A stretch of 64,000 nucleotides of DNA from Whalleya microplaca (GCA_022497155.1 MU385723.1:248001-312000), one strand, 5' to 3'. Positions 10,985-21,557 are shown, counted from the first letter of the stretch. Numbers and translations are program-made. The notes: generated by a model not told the origin, from the letters alone.

Positions 10985-11917
10985 CTTAAGTTGATAAAAG
11001 TATCTAGAGTGTGTGAATTATATGAATTAAAGCACGGAAGGTCGTCGAAGAGGAGGGGGACTGGAATAAAAGCAAATGGGATGGGCCGGAATCATTGGTA
11101 TTGAAGTCTGCCTCCCTGAGTCGACGCCTTGGAACGGACCAGGGTTCCAATATTGCATATAGGTTAATGAGTGTGCATATGCGTTATCAGAAACAAGTCG
11201 CAGCGCTTTCGTTGCGCAGTGCTCCCAAAACAAATACTGATTTCGTTATTTATGAATAACGCTGATAAAGGTATGTAATACACGAATTCTTGGCCCTGTC
11301 GGCTGCAAACGCAGGGTTGAAACCAACACGGGTTATGACGCAGAACACATTAGGTAATACAGAAAGTAACACATTCATCTTGGATGTTGATAGGAAAGGC
11401 TGCCGACTGGTGGTCAGATAGCGATACCGCTTTCCTATATATCTACCCCATACAGGCATACCAGAGGCCCCTGAACAGGGGCCGAAAGCTATCATATACC
11501 TTAGCATCATAGGAATGCATAGCTGGAAAACAAGAGAGAAGGCAGCATTCAGGAGATAAAAAAGAGTCCATCCGCATTCGACGTGCACCAACAAACCAAC
11601 GCGCAGCCTGCGTTAAAGCTGAGCTGTCACTTGATCGAGCAGGCGCGGGGTATAGGATTAGACACGTATACTTGCGTTGGTTGTTTCGCCTCCTCACGCC
11701 CTACCTAGAGGATCTCTAACAGCTTATGACGGATTACAGGGATGTGTGGCTAATAAACTAGGTGGCTGGGACGCCCCGTAAGCTGTGGCTTATATATAGG
11801 GGCTCTGCCTCCTCTGCCAGACTCTAGTGATGATACTTCTCCAATAACAACTACTATACTACTCAAAACCTGCGTCTATTTCATCAACTTAGAGGCTCCT
11901 TTTGAAGCAACGGGGCT

Positions 11918-11940
11918 CTCGGAGCGATAATTGCTCCGAG
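11918..11940. repeat. 8-bp perfect hairpin (CTCGGAGC/GCTCCGAG)
   Basis: CTCGGAGC, a 7-nt loop, then GCTCCGAG. It lies about 120 bases downstream of a TATATATAGGGGCTCT promoter-like segment, in a stretch that looks like a degraded LTR. Confidence 0.5.
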
Positions 11941-12227
11941 ATTCGTTGGCTTAAGGCACTATATCTAATCCCCCTATTATCGTGACACACCTCCAATACT
12001 AACAGATCGATGTATGTGATCTTGCTGTTTCACAAATGTTGTATCTAGTGCGTACCAACAGTACTTCGACTTATATAATGCCTATGTTAAAAATCGAGTC
12101 ACTATTATCCTCCGCTATTATATATAATAGGGGCTATGAGTCAAAGCGCAACAGCCTTTAAGGCGCGAGGAAGCGAAATAGTTAACGTAAGTATGTTAGG
12201 CATTTCCTATAGCTAGCTAGAAAGATA

Positions 12228-12248
12228 ATGAGTCCCTCCGGGACTCAT
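12228..12248. repeat. 9-bp perfect hairpin (ATGAGTCCC/GGGACTCAT)
   Basis: ATGAGTCCC, TCC, GGGACTCAT: a compact stem-loop with a 3-nt loop. No gene ends beside it, so a terminator role has no support; a mobile-element end or RNA structure is possible. Confidence 0.5.
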
Positions 12249-12439
12249 CGATCAATGGAGCAAGTTTCATTACACTCAAACGTCTTACAAAGTAGGTGAG
12301 CAGCAAGCAATATTACTTACATAAAAAAGTTCGAGGGAAAAGATCTAAAAATAACATAACAAAACCCACTTAAATAGATGATATTTAATAAACTGGCAAA
12401 AGAAAAAAGATCACTGTGTATTATGAAGATTTAAGGCAG

Positions 12440-12640
12440 GATCCCGAAAGGCCACGCGTCTATGCCCTTATCTAACCGTCAAGTTACCACTCGGCCACTA
12501 GACCTTACAGCTCCGGCTGAAGGGAAGATGCCCTTTTTGATATATGACCTCTACGTTCCTGCCCAATCCAGAACAGCACTAGCTAGACAACCCAAGCCCG
12601 TAGCTCCGGTCTAACCGTCTAGACCACTTTGGACTTTATC
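12440..12640 (-). repeat. Two tRNA-like, SINE-like segments
   Basis: On the minus strand, bases about 12511-12440 read TGGCCGAGTGG, an exact match to the tRNA internal promoter box A (TGGCNNAGTGG), followed about 45 nt later by a degraded box B-like TTTCGGGATCC. A second copy, about 12640-12600, repeats AGTGGT, GACGGTTAGA and CGGAGCT in similar order. The acceptor arms do not pair, so neither is a functional tRNA. Old tRNA-derived SINEs or tRNA pseudogenes are the likeliest reading. Confidence 0.35.
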
Positions 12641-13178
12641 TGCTTTCGTCAAAACTATAGTAGTCCCTGTTGTATTACACTTGTCCCGCGCTGAAAAGAG
12701 TTTAAGAGGCAAGGCTGCTTGCCACCTAGCTGTTAAGATACGCCCTAAAGTGCTGAGCGCGGTACGGGCCTACGTATGGCCGGCCGCCTATACATGTATA
12801 TATAAGAGGCTCTGTCGCCTTCCTATAATTATCGGCGTGATAGTTGGCTAAAGACTCCTCACTGCACCACGGAATGCGATTCGCAGTCCCTGGAGGTTGA
12901 GGGATTTAGATAGTATTCTGCATGAGGACAACCCTATCTCGGGTAGCACAGCATCAAATCCTGGAGATAGTAAGCTGGGAGAACGAGGAATATTTATTCC
13001 CAGTGGTCACGGCGGGGAGCAGTATCTCCATGTCATTCAGCTGCTATTTTTAACTTCTCATCATCTTGTGGACCCCAAAACACATGAGGCTTTCACAACT
13101 CAAACAATTCTTTATCAGGAGCATGGGCTCTCTACCTTGATATCCTTGTCTATTACGTACCTAGTTGCATAAGTAAAA

Positions 13179-15125
13179 ATGCGTAGGTTCTCAGATATAA
13201 AGCTACCGAGTTGCAATCCCGCTTCCGCTTCCGTCCAAAGATCTATATATACAGAGCTTCCACTTGGGAGGTGGTTCCGTCTCATGACGATCCACCCCGG
13301 CTATGTTGAAGAGGCTTTGGAATGTGACTTGAAGCCTGTGAAACTCGATTTCGCCCCTCCTTACAAAGCCTTATCGTACGCCTGGGGCGACGGGACGGCG
13401 CTGAAAACTATAAAATGCTCTGGAGCACCCAAGCTAATTAGCCATAACCTTCTTCAAGGCCTGCGGCATATACGAAGCAATAGCCAGCCGCTGGTAATCT
13501 GGGTTGACGCCATTTGTATCGACCAAGAATACGAAATCGAGAAAGGGCACCAGGTTGATCTCATGGGTACGATCTATGAGAAAGCTTCAGAAGTGATTGT
13601 ATGGTTAGGAGATGACGAACTGGAAATAGCATCAACAGCATTCCAGACGCTGATTAACGTGAACTCAGCTATACAATCGCAAGCCCAGCATACGCTCCAG
13701 TGTCCTCCAAGGACTGACGCAAAAGACCATCACCATGCTCTCCATTTTCGAGCCGTGGGCAAAGATGAACCGGATTTCTTTGCGAAATTACTAGGTAGTC
13801 TCCAGAAGGAATCGCTGAAAGCCCTCTACACCTTTCCATGGTTTACACGTGTCTGGGTGCTGCAAGAAGTAGGCCTCGCAAGGAGGGCAACAGCGGTATG
13901 GGGGAGTTCAAAAGTTGATTTCTATGAAATCGCCCTCTTCATATATTTCTCTTTGTACGTAGCTACATTGGAAACTTGGATTGGTCCGGATCTGGTCACG
14001 ATACTACATGGGGCTCCCCACCACGCTCTTTGGAGCGTGTGGTGCACCTTTGGGAAGGAAACATGGATTGCCAGCAAACCACCATTGAAAGATCTTGCTA
14101 TTTGGATATCCTCTCACTGCCACATCGACTTTGTTCTCATTCTAGAAGCTTCTAAGCGATTCAGAGCAAGTAATCCACTGGACCACGTCTACGCTTTCTT
14201 AGGACATCCAAAGGCGACACCGGAAGAATCGATGGAGCCGATATTGGAAGCAGATTATACTCTAGATTTAGAGGAACTTCACTACAAAATTGCTTGTCGA
14301 CTGGCAAGTGATTCCCTGAATTTCCTCGTTCAGGTGCAACATATTAGTTACGAGGATCTCACTTCAGAAGAGGCTAGGCCTTCATGGATACCGCACTGGA
14401 ACGTTCACTCGGATCAAGCACCAATCGCCGTCTGGGAAATATACGATGCAAGTCTTCGCGTTAGATATAAAAGACCAACGAATATTCGAATTACTGGTAA
14501 TCATCTCACGGTAGACTCCATTTTCCTAGATACCATTGGCCTTCGCAACGACATCCTAAATGGCAGGAAAGAGAAGAATCCAGTGGATGTATTATGCAAA
14601 TGGATAGAAACATGCTGGGATATAGTTACAGTTGCTGAAGGCAGATGCCTACATCCCTACACGGAAGCTACACTCATCGCCTTCGCTTCGACACTCTGTT
14701 TTGACTACAGAAGAGGACAGAGCGCCGAGGCGTGTGCTGCAGCTTTATGCAGAATTTGCCGCCAACATAATCCAACTTTCTATGGGAATGTCCTGCGTTG
14801 TGAATCGGAGATATGCCACATTTCAGATGTGCCAGAGCCCAAAGGGTTTGAGTATGGATTGGACTTTGCCCATTACTGTACAGGAAGACGCTTCTTTACA
14901 ACTGAGAAAGGTCGCTGGGGCCTCGGGCCTCCTCTGTTACAACCGGGCGACATTTGTGCCATCCTGTTTGGAGCAGATGTTCCGTTAATTCTGAGACCCT
15001 CACACAACCAAGGACAATACAAGCTAGTAGGCCAGTGTTATTTTCACGGAGTCATGTATGGTGAGGCAGTCCAGCTATGGGAGATAGGTCAGCTTGGAGT
15101 CCAGAAGGTGGCCAACGTTTTTTAG
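13179..15125 (+). CDS. HET-domain (heterokaryon incompatibility) protein
   Basis: A single 648-residue open frame. The HET domain is clear: YKALSYAWGD (62-71), VIWVDAICIDQ (107-116), then IYEKASEVIVWLGDD (132-146) and FTRVWVLQEV (222-231). The C-terminal part, ending with QYKLVGQCYFHGVMYGEAVQ, is the usual tail of long HET proteins, so the gene looks complete. HET proteins act in the cytoplasm and trigger programmed cell death when genetically different hyphae fuse; they vary strongly between strains. The first ATG of the frame is taken as the start. The gene sits next to a second HET-type gene and beside mobile-element remnants, a common setting for this family. There is no sign of frame damage. 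Confidence 0.85.
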   Translation: MRRFSDIKLPSCNPASASVQRSIYTELPLGRWFRLMTIHPGYVEEALECDLKPVKLDFAPPYKALSYAWGDGTALKTIKCSGAPKLISHNLLQGLRHIRSNSQPLVIWVDAICIDQEYEIEKGHQVDLMGTIYEKASEVIVWLGDDELEIASTAFQTLINVNSAIQSQAQHTLQCPPRTDAKDHHHALHFRAVGKDEPDFFAKLLGSLQKESLKALYTFPWFTRVWVLQEVGLARRATAVWGSSKVDFYEIALFIYFSLYVATLETWIGPDLVTILHGAPHHALWSVWCTFGKETWIASKPPLKDLAIWISSHCHIDFVLILEASKRFRASNPLDHVYAFLGHPKATPEESMEPILEADYTLDLEELHYKIACRLASDSLNFLVQVQHISYEDLTSEEARPSWIPHWNVHSDQAPIAVWEIYDASLRVRYKRPTNIRITGNHLTVDSIFLDTIGLRNDILNGRKEKNPVDVLCKWIETCWDIVTVAEGRCLHPYTEATLIAFASTLCFDYRRGQSAEACAAALCRICRQHNPTFYGNVLRCESEICHISDVPEPKGFEYGLDFAHYCTGRRFFTTEKGRWGLGPPLLQPGDICAILFGADVPLILRPSHNQGQYKLVGQCYFHGVMYGEAVQLWEIGQLGVQKVANVF

Positions 15126-16073
15126 TAGGGCCGGAGTCGCCGGACATAGTTTCCTTGCAAATGAAACTACCGAACACCTACTCCTATTCCAAACAACGCC
15201 GTACCGCCTTCATGTAAAAGCGACTACACGGGCCTCGTCATCGTCAACATGTATATTAGGTAAGGTTATTGTGGTTACACGTATATGTACATCAGTCATC
15301 CCTTGATATCGATAACGGTTTACGGGTAGTCAGCATCACACCAGAATGCGACCAACGTTAACTTCCCCTACCCAGCTACCTCACCTCTAGCCTTACTGCT
15401 CGGTTTATTTTGTAGGTAGACATACGATTATATTGACAGATCAGAACCTTGCACAGCGTTGTCCCTGTGCGAATGGAAGACCGATATCATTCCAAATTAC
15501 TGACCATGAAGCCAAATGTGCGGCAAAAACCCCCCTATTATTAGCTCGAGTGATCAGGGCAATCCTTACAACAGTCAACACAGCCTTTTTGAACCATTGG
15601 ACAGGCTGGATCAACAGGAGAAATTCCACAGGAAATTTCCTTCTATAGGCGGACCGGGGATCGAGTCGTTATCTACTGAACCCTTGTATGTGCGGACTCG
15701 CGGGGGGGCAATATATGACATTCGCATCACTCTCTTTAATCAGTTGAATACCCGGCGCTGTCATGACGAATGCCATAACATGTTCCGTCTCACGTGTCAT
15801 CCAATATATAAAGCCATGCAAAAGTTCTTCATAAATGATAAGGCGCATGAAAGATGTGCCGGCTTCTAAGAGTCATCACCAGGTTCTGTAAGAGATGGGA
15901 GCTCCGGGAGTGCGCAAACCCGGAGTGTCGGGATCGAAGGCAGCTAGTCTTGCAGCAACTGCCGCCGTGCACCTGGTCGGCTCTACGAGAATGGATGGCC
16001 ACGGCCGTGTCCTGCTGGGAGACCGAGAGATCCAAGGCCGAGTCTGATTCTGAGTGGAAGGGCTCTGAACCAG
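15126..16073. other. Intergenic or unrecognised 5' part of next gene
   Basis: No convincing coding exon is visible. The frame of the next gene stays open upstream of its first ATG to at least 15951, reading through LNQMLENF, so coding may begin in this stretch or in an upstream exon that I cannot define. Confidence 0.4.
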
Positions 16074-17027
16074 ATGCTCGAAAACTTCAAGAGGGCCTCG
16101 TTCATGGTCATCCACGACATGGAGCTCGTAAACTCCGAATGGAGGGATGACGGCAGTCCGGCCTTGGCCTTGTTGCTATCGCCTTGGTTCACCCGAGGAT
16201 GGACAGCTGCCGAACTCTCTGCGGCGAGACGGGGCCCAGGTCGAGTCAAGGTTCTGTTCAAATCCCCTGATGACTCCAGCCAACCCTGTATCAAGGACCT
16301 CAAAGACGAGGTCTTGGCGCCGGTCAGAGATCTTCACCGGGGTAGGTTCAAGAATTTGCCGCACCTGGTAACATCCGAGGTCATCCGGCAGGTCTCGGGC
16401 GACGTCTACAATCCAGACACTAAGGCGGGGTACCGGATATCTGAACTGAATGTCATCTTGCGTATCCTCAGACCCAGGACAACGTCATGGGCCAGAGACC
16501 GCATGGTGCTCAGTGCCCTACTGACGATTCCCCGGAAAGAGGTCGACACGTCGCGCACGGAGCCCGAACTGGTGACGGATATACTACGGACAATCAAACA
16601 CCTACCCGCAACGGCCATTTATCACGGCGAGATACCCATGGCCCAGCATGGACCGTGGTCGTGGTGCCCGCCGACCATCTTTGATTTCGGCAGGACCGGA
16701 ACTGTCCTCGTTCCATCCGGCGCGGAGGGATTGGGCGAGGGATGCGAACTGCCGGTCGGGGAGAATGGCACCATCGAGGGCATATTCACCATATACCACC
16801 TGCATGAGTCAGACCTGGGCGAATTATTGCCGTACGGTACGCATCACAGTATGGAAGCCCGTATCAGAAACGCGATCCTAAATTTCACTGCTGGTTGTCC
16901 AACCTTGATCATGCAGGTGGAAGGCCAAGTCTGGAAGAGACATATATATATGGCTCCTGGCCGTCCCTGTGGATACTCCCCTGTACGGGGGGACAACAGA
17001 TCTCGCACAAGACTATCCTGTATATGA
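16074..17027 (+). CDS. HET-like protein, probably 5'-incomplete
   Basis: A 317-residue frame. LSPWFTRGWTAAELSAARR (36-54) is the conserved WFTRGWT block found after the core of HET domains. It is followed by KVLFK, IKDLKDEVLA, LNVILRILRPRTTSWARDRM and a WCPP segment, an order I know from a fungal family that accompanies HET domains. The N-terminal HET motifs (SYAWG, ICI-x-Q) are missing. The frame is open upstream of the first ATG and ALNQMLENFKRASFMVIHD resembles the preceding helix of a HET domain, so the true start is further upstream or the gene has lost its 5' end. Near 16990 a one-base shift would give a longer tail, hinting at decay. Function, if any, is presumed in non-self recognition; confidence in an intact gene is low. 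Confidence 0.55.
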   Translation: MLENFKRASFMVIHDMELVNSEWRDDGSPALALLLSPWFTRGWTAAELSAARRGPGRVKVLFKSPDDSSQPCIKDLKDEVLAPVRDLHRGRFKNLPHLVTSEVIRQVSGDVYNPDTKAGYRISELNVILRILRPRTTSWARDRMVLSALLTIPRKEVDTSRTEPELVTDILRTIKHLPATAIYHGEIPMAQHGPWSWCPPTIFDFGRTGTVLVPSGAEGLGEGCELPVGENGTIEGIFTIYHLHESDLGELLPYGTHHSMEARIRNAILNFTAGCPTLIMQVEGQVWKRHIYMAPGRPCGYSPVRGDNRSRTRLSCI

Positions 17028-18351
17028 ACTCGCGAACCGCTGAAGATGCCGCTGGGTAGGATGCGTGTATGCTAGTAACACTAGAGGGGGGGATTTTTAC
17101 GGAGATAGGTTGGTAACTTTTGGTGAAGACGTAGACGATGAAGGCAGTCCAGCCTCCGCAGTTGTGCTTCCTGACAGGGCCGTTGAAGAGGCAAGAAGCG
17201 TTCTTATATTGATGGAGAAAATAAAAAAGAGAATATGGAAAGGGACGCCGCAGCCTTTTGGACCTCACAGCATTGGAGAAGAGGGGCTCTCTGGTAGCTC
17301 ATGTCGGGCTCTCTTAATCACTAGGTATGATGAGTGATAGAACTTGAGGGAGAAGACTTGCGATAAGATCGTTATGGCCGAGATTGACATCCCGCTGACC
17401 TTATTCGAATATTCGTCCTCGTCGCTCTATGTTCTCACATCTAAGTCACATGTATCCCGAGCAGGTCAATTCGACAAGTCAAATATGACCACATGAAAGT
17501 AAAGAGAAAATGGGACAATGGTCAGAAAGGTAGGTGCCTACTGGGTATACCTAGACCTTAGACCGTCCATTCTAAGTAAGTGTTTATATATCTGCAATAT
17601 CTTATAACCTATAGGCAAACTTAAAATAAACCTTAAAAAGTGAAGATACTCTTGTAACTAGAGATGAACGACTACAACTTCTAGATTGTCCATTCATGAG
17701 AAGTTGTGGTGGTTAGTGGTTAATGGCCCGAGCACCTAGCGCTTACCTATACTATAACATAGCGCACTAAGACAAAAAGAAGCCCAGCAACCCGGCAGCC
17801 CAAGCGGTCGGCAGCTCTGTGTCGTGTGTTGACGTGTTTACACGTACGGTTACATGCAGCTAGATAGTTGCATAGTTGCATAGGACAGAGACAAAAAAGC
17901 AAGTCCAGGGCAAGAGATGGTGCCAATCAGCAAATGAGACCCGCAGGACTTCGTACATACGAACCAGATCGATCGACGAACGGGATTTGCGGCAACTTGG
18001 ACCAGTGGGGGCGCCGCCCAGCCCATCAGCCCACCGATTTTTCATTATTTTGCTACCCGTGGGCCGTACATATACGAAACGGAGGCTGGAGGGAATAGTG
18101 GAACACCAGCCCAAAGCCAAAGCACGCCAACCCGCCTAATAACACAATTGCCTGCCCTGCTCTACCAGCCTCCCAACATTTCGATACGATGTTTCTGTAC
18201 CGCCCATGCTATTAAATATCTTCGCGTGTCGGGGAACCGCCTGAGACTCCTTCCTCTCTTCTCTTCCTTTATCCCCTTTACAATTCTATTGTCGCTCTAA
18301 TTTCTCCCCATTGTATGTACGTACGGGACACGCAATAGCCCAGCTGCACTT
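17028..18351. other. Intergenic with promoter of the 18.3-kb gene
   Basis: No gene is seen. Bases 17580-17780 are AT-rich and resemble non-coding remnant DNA. The last 200 bases become CT-rich as expected upstream of a fungal transcription start. Confidence 0.5.
18247..18282 (+). promoter_or_regulatory. CT-rich core-promoter tract
   Basis: A nearly pure pyrimidine tract (CTCCTTCCTCTCTTCTCTTC and on) lies about 70-105 bases before the ATG of the next gene. Such tracts mark transcription start regions of well-expressed genes in filamentous fungi. Confidence 0.5.
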
Positions 18352-19539
18352 ATGATGAACGTCGTCACCGCCCAGTACCCGCCCTCAGTAGGCATGAACT
18401 CGCCCACACGCCCCCGGCCACGCCAGCAAGCACCGCGCGACTACGACGACGGCGCCAACATCCACTACGCCAAGCCCAGCAGCAACAGCAACAACAGTCC
18501 GTCGGCGGCGGCGGCGCGCTTCGACAGTCACGAGGACTTCTACGACTTCCTCGACAGCAACCGTGGTCCGCACCCGATGCCGGCACCGCCCAACGCCAGT
18601 GCCGCCATGCAGGGGCCACCACCGCTAGCACCGGCACCACAGCAGAGGCTCATGCACGGAGCCAACCAGTCCTCGTCGAACCACAACAGCCCCACGCAGA
18701 GCAGACCGCCGGTGACGAATTCGTTCCCAGCAGGGGCAGGAGGAGGAGGATCAGGGGGACCGGACCGCTCACGTCCGCCGTCGTACTCCGGCAGCAGCCG
18801 CTCCGAGGAGATGCTCGTGGACCGCGGCGCCGACAGCAAGATCCACCGGCAGAACGGGCGGCGTCCCAAAGCCTCGGGTCCCCGACCCCCCAGCCTCTCC
18901 GGGTCGCCACCTCGGAGTTCCGGAGGCTACGGATCCGGACCCAACAACGGGGGCGCCAACGGCCACGGCAGAGAGCGATCGGGCTCATCCTCGGACGCGA
19001 ACCTGGCGCCCATAGCGGCATCAGTTGCCGCGAACGCGAACGGAAACAACGGAAACGGGAATCTGGCCCCGGGAGCGTCGATCCAGCGTCTCAAGAGCCC
19101 AAGCGTGCTGAACTGCGTGCTGCAGCCGCTTGACTCCAAGATCCAAGAGTACGACGCCATCATGCAGCGTGAGCAGGAGCAGATATCCCGCCTAGACGAG
19201 GAGATCCGCGCGTTACAGGAGCGCCGTGCCGACGCTGAGGCCCGCTTCACCGACGCCAAGGGCAAGCACGACGACTACCGCCGCCAGTTTGTCGACGTCG
19301 AGCGAGCGATGAAAGGCGAGCCGCCCATGCCGCCTGTGCAGCAACCGGCGCCGCTGTCGGTACGACAGCCGCATCAGCAGCAGCGACCCATGAGTCTACA
19401 GGAGGACGACGATGATGACGATGAGGAGTTTGCACCGCCGCCGAACCGACGCATCAATTCGCAGCAGTCATTCGGGAGGTCATCACAGCATACGAGGACG
19501 CGAGATCGATTCCGGTTTAGTCTCTTTGGGGGAAGGTAA
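18352..19539 (+). CDS. Disordered protein with C-terminal coiled coil, function unknown
   Basis: A 395-residue single-exon frame. Residues 1-240 are low complexity, rich in Pro, Ser, Gly, Asn and Ala, and almost certainly disordered. A conserved-looking block follows: LKSPSVLNCVLQPLDSKIQE at about 247, then an acidic/basic heptad region (EQEQISRLDEEIRALQERRA) of about 65 residues that should form a coiled coil. The tail has an acidic run (seven Asp and two Glu) and ends DRFRFSLFGGR. I do not recognise a named family; the block around the coiled coil is the part to search with. GC content is high (the GGC/GCC-rich codon use differs from the neighbouring AT-rich DNA), and a CT-rich promoter tract precedes it, both signs of a real, expressed gene. 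Two adjacent ATGs open the frame; the first is used. Confidence 0.75.
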   Translation: MMNVVTAQYPPSVGMNSPTRPRPRQQAPRDYDDGANIHYAKPSSNSNNSPSAAAARFDSHEDFYDFLDSNRGPHPMPAPPNASAAMQGPPPLAPAPQQRLMHGANQSSSNHNSPTQSRPPVTNSFPAGAGGGGSGGPDRSRPPSYSGSSRSEEMLVDRGADSKIHRQNGRRPKASGPRPPSLSGSPPRSSGGYGSGPNNGGANGHGRERSGSSSDANLAPIAASVAANANGNNGNGNLAPGASIQRLKSPSVLNCVLQPLDSKIQEYDAIMQREQEQISRLDEEIRALQERRADAEARFTDAKGKHDDYRRQFVDVERAMKGEPPMPPVQQPAPLSVRQPHQQQRPMSLQEDDDDDDEEFAPPPNRRINSQQSFGRSSQHTRTRDRFRFSLFGGR

Positions 19540-19877
19540 TTTGACACGACGGACTACGGGATGGCGGACATAGGAAAACAACATGTAAGTAGTTAGGACC
19601 TAATGATTCATGAAACGGCTTGATGTATACAAAAGGCATAGACGGCATGGGCTGGAGTTGAATCGTTTCTGGATGTAATGCAGTCGAGCTTCGTCTGGGA
19701 AAATGCGACACCTGTTACTTAAAAAAAATCATCAGCTTGTCCAGAGAGAAAGAACTTAATTTGTAGCTGAAAATGAAGGATAATGACAAGAAAGCTCAAC
19801 CCATTATGAAAGCTAGATTTCTGCATTGAAGTAATTACTGCAAACTGGTTCACGCGTACATCAAGGAGATTGGCCCC
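19540..19877. other. Intergenic between convergent genes
   Basis: Shared 3' flank of the coiled-coil gene (plus) and the OB-fold gene (minus). No coding signal. Confidence 0.5.
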
Positions 19878-21557
19878 TTACCACTCAACACCCAAGATGC
19901 AAATTCTCTCCAGCATAGAAGACCAACCGAAAGTCAGGGTTATTCGAGAATACAGTAAATATTCCTCTATATCTCTTAACGAAATAGTATCAAGAACAGT
20001 CAGGTCCTCCCAAGACTGCTCACTCAGATATACCTCTCCATCTCCCACATGTGTTTCATCAGCGGTGATCCCAAAGAAAAGTTGGGACCAAGCATCGTCG
20101 CGCCATACTAGCTTGCTAGCGGTGATCATGCCGCTTTCATCAATCATAGAGCCGATGATACGTGGATTGAGTGCAAGTTCTCGCTGCAAGCCGCAGTTCT
20201 TGCAAGTCGCAATTGGCTTATTGGCGTATAACGGGATCCCGCAGCTGAGGGTTCTAATTAGGGGACGAAACATGGTAAAAGGCAACTGGTGCTTACCATT
20301 CAAAGCAGCAAGTAGTACCTTTGCGCCAATGTTCCATCAAGTTCATCTCCAAAATAACAACGTTCAGTTTTCCGGTGAAGTCAATCGTAAGGTCTGGATG
20401 CCGAACTTGCTCTTCAACTTCCGCGATAGTAAACAGTGTTCTGTTAGGCCCGTGTATAGCAAACTCAATATTCCATGTTTCTGCAGGGAAAGGGACATAA
20501 ATTCTGTCCTTCTTCGTCATTGTCTTCACCTTATTTCGAGGCCAGTTCGCATCGGGGAAGTCAGGGTCAACGTCGACCATCGAGCTATATCCAATACCGA
20601 TTTCAGCCGATACACCATGCTCAGCCTTGGAGTTTTCATTGACCCGGCACGTTGGCTTAGAGATCAGAAGCACAGTCTGGTTTGGTACCCAGGTTTTGGC
20701 CGAAGCCACCTTATCCTCCCACAGTTTGAGCACGCAACTCGCAGTGTCATCGAAGACGCCCACTTCGACCATGTCTACTGTTCCGGGGCGCTTTTTAAGA
20801 CGAATAGTCCGGCGTAGACCAATGCTCCGTATACACACGAGAATTTTGCCTTCTCCCATATCATATCCGGTAGAAAGGAAAGCTTTCAAAGTCATAAGGT
20901 CAGGGAGATAGTCATATTTCTTCAAATTACACTCCAAAGGACAACGCAAAGACCGGTAGTCCTCCGATCCCGCAGCATCGCTGTGGAAAGCTATATGGGT
21001 CGCGCCATTGCGGCCTGGATAAATTGTTGCGGCAACAGCACAAAAGGGAATATAGCCTATCTCGGCTTTGGTCGAGTCGGCGATATAGCTTGCCCAGATT
21101 GTGAGTCGTTGTCCCAGAATGAGATTGTAATCAGATATTTTGGCGTAATATAGTTTGATCTACCACATTCGGTCAATACTATAAGGTGCCTGTCGTATAG
21201 GATATTGCCCTACAATTCACATACCGCAATGGCTGCAGATCCATCAGCCACGACCAGAAAATAGTGTCCTTCTAAGCTTGTTTGAACTTTCTGCTGGCGT
21301 TGATTTGTTGAAAAATTTACGATTCTTCCTGTTATCTGGTAGTTGCGTGGACCTGTCTCAAGAAGGGCGATAGGGCAGGTCTCATAGAATCGTGACGGTT
21401 TCCAAGGACGTGAGAGCGGGTCAAGTGCTTCTTCAACCTCGGAGGGCGTGAAACCATCTCCAGTCTCAGCTGGGCTTGAAGCTACAAGGGTACCTGATGA
21501 GCTTGACGGGATCTCTCTCGAATAGAAAGACTGAATTGAGGGGAAAGGAGCGCCCAT
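19878..21557 (-). CDS. OB-fold ssDNA-binding protein, MEIOB/hold'em-like
   Basis: Three exons, 21557-21225, 21159-20297 and 20244-19878, give 520 residues; introns are 65 nt (GTATGT) and 52 nt (GTAAGC). The middle holds a central OB-fold signature: VEVGVFDDTASCVLKLWED (242-260), then KTWVPNQTVLLIS (265-277), and PDFPDANWPRNK. This order, a strand ending in a small acidic turn, then W-x-P-x-QTVL, matches the animal meiotic protein MEIOB and Drosophila hold'em, which are RPA1 paralogues that bind single-stranded DNA during recombination. A CKNCG pair (413-416) after CGIPLYANK resembles half of the RPA1-type zinc site. Inference: a nuclear ssDNA-binding factor, perhaps meiotic. The start is the ATG giving MGAPFPSIQSFYSREIPSS; the open frame continues upstream only through non-ATG codons and an acceptor-like CTTAG, so a 5' non-coding exon is possible. 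Alternative: another fungal RPA-like protein. Confidence 0.62.

Larger units (their letters stand above)
10985..13178. other. Gene-poor stretch with hairpins and tRNA-like/retroelement-like remnants
   Basis: No protein can be supported. Bases 11730-12000 contain a TATATATAGGGGCTCTGCC promoter-like segment and an 8-bp hairpin. Bases 12228-12248 hold a 9-bp hairpin. Bases 12440-12640 hold two tRNA-like segments. Bases 12765-12825 hold a second TATATATAAGAGGCTC promoter-like segment that resembles 43297-43355. Together they suggest degraded LTR or SINE-type elements, but I cannot define ends or target-site duplications. Confidence 0.45.

Noticed and set aside
17690..17730. GGTGGTTAGTGGTTAATGGCCC as a tRNA D-arm
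   Set aside because: It resembles a tRNA 5' half, but no T-arm (GGTTCGANNCC) follows within 90 bases.
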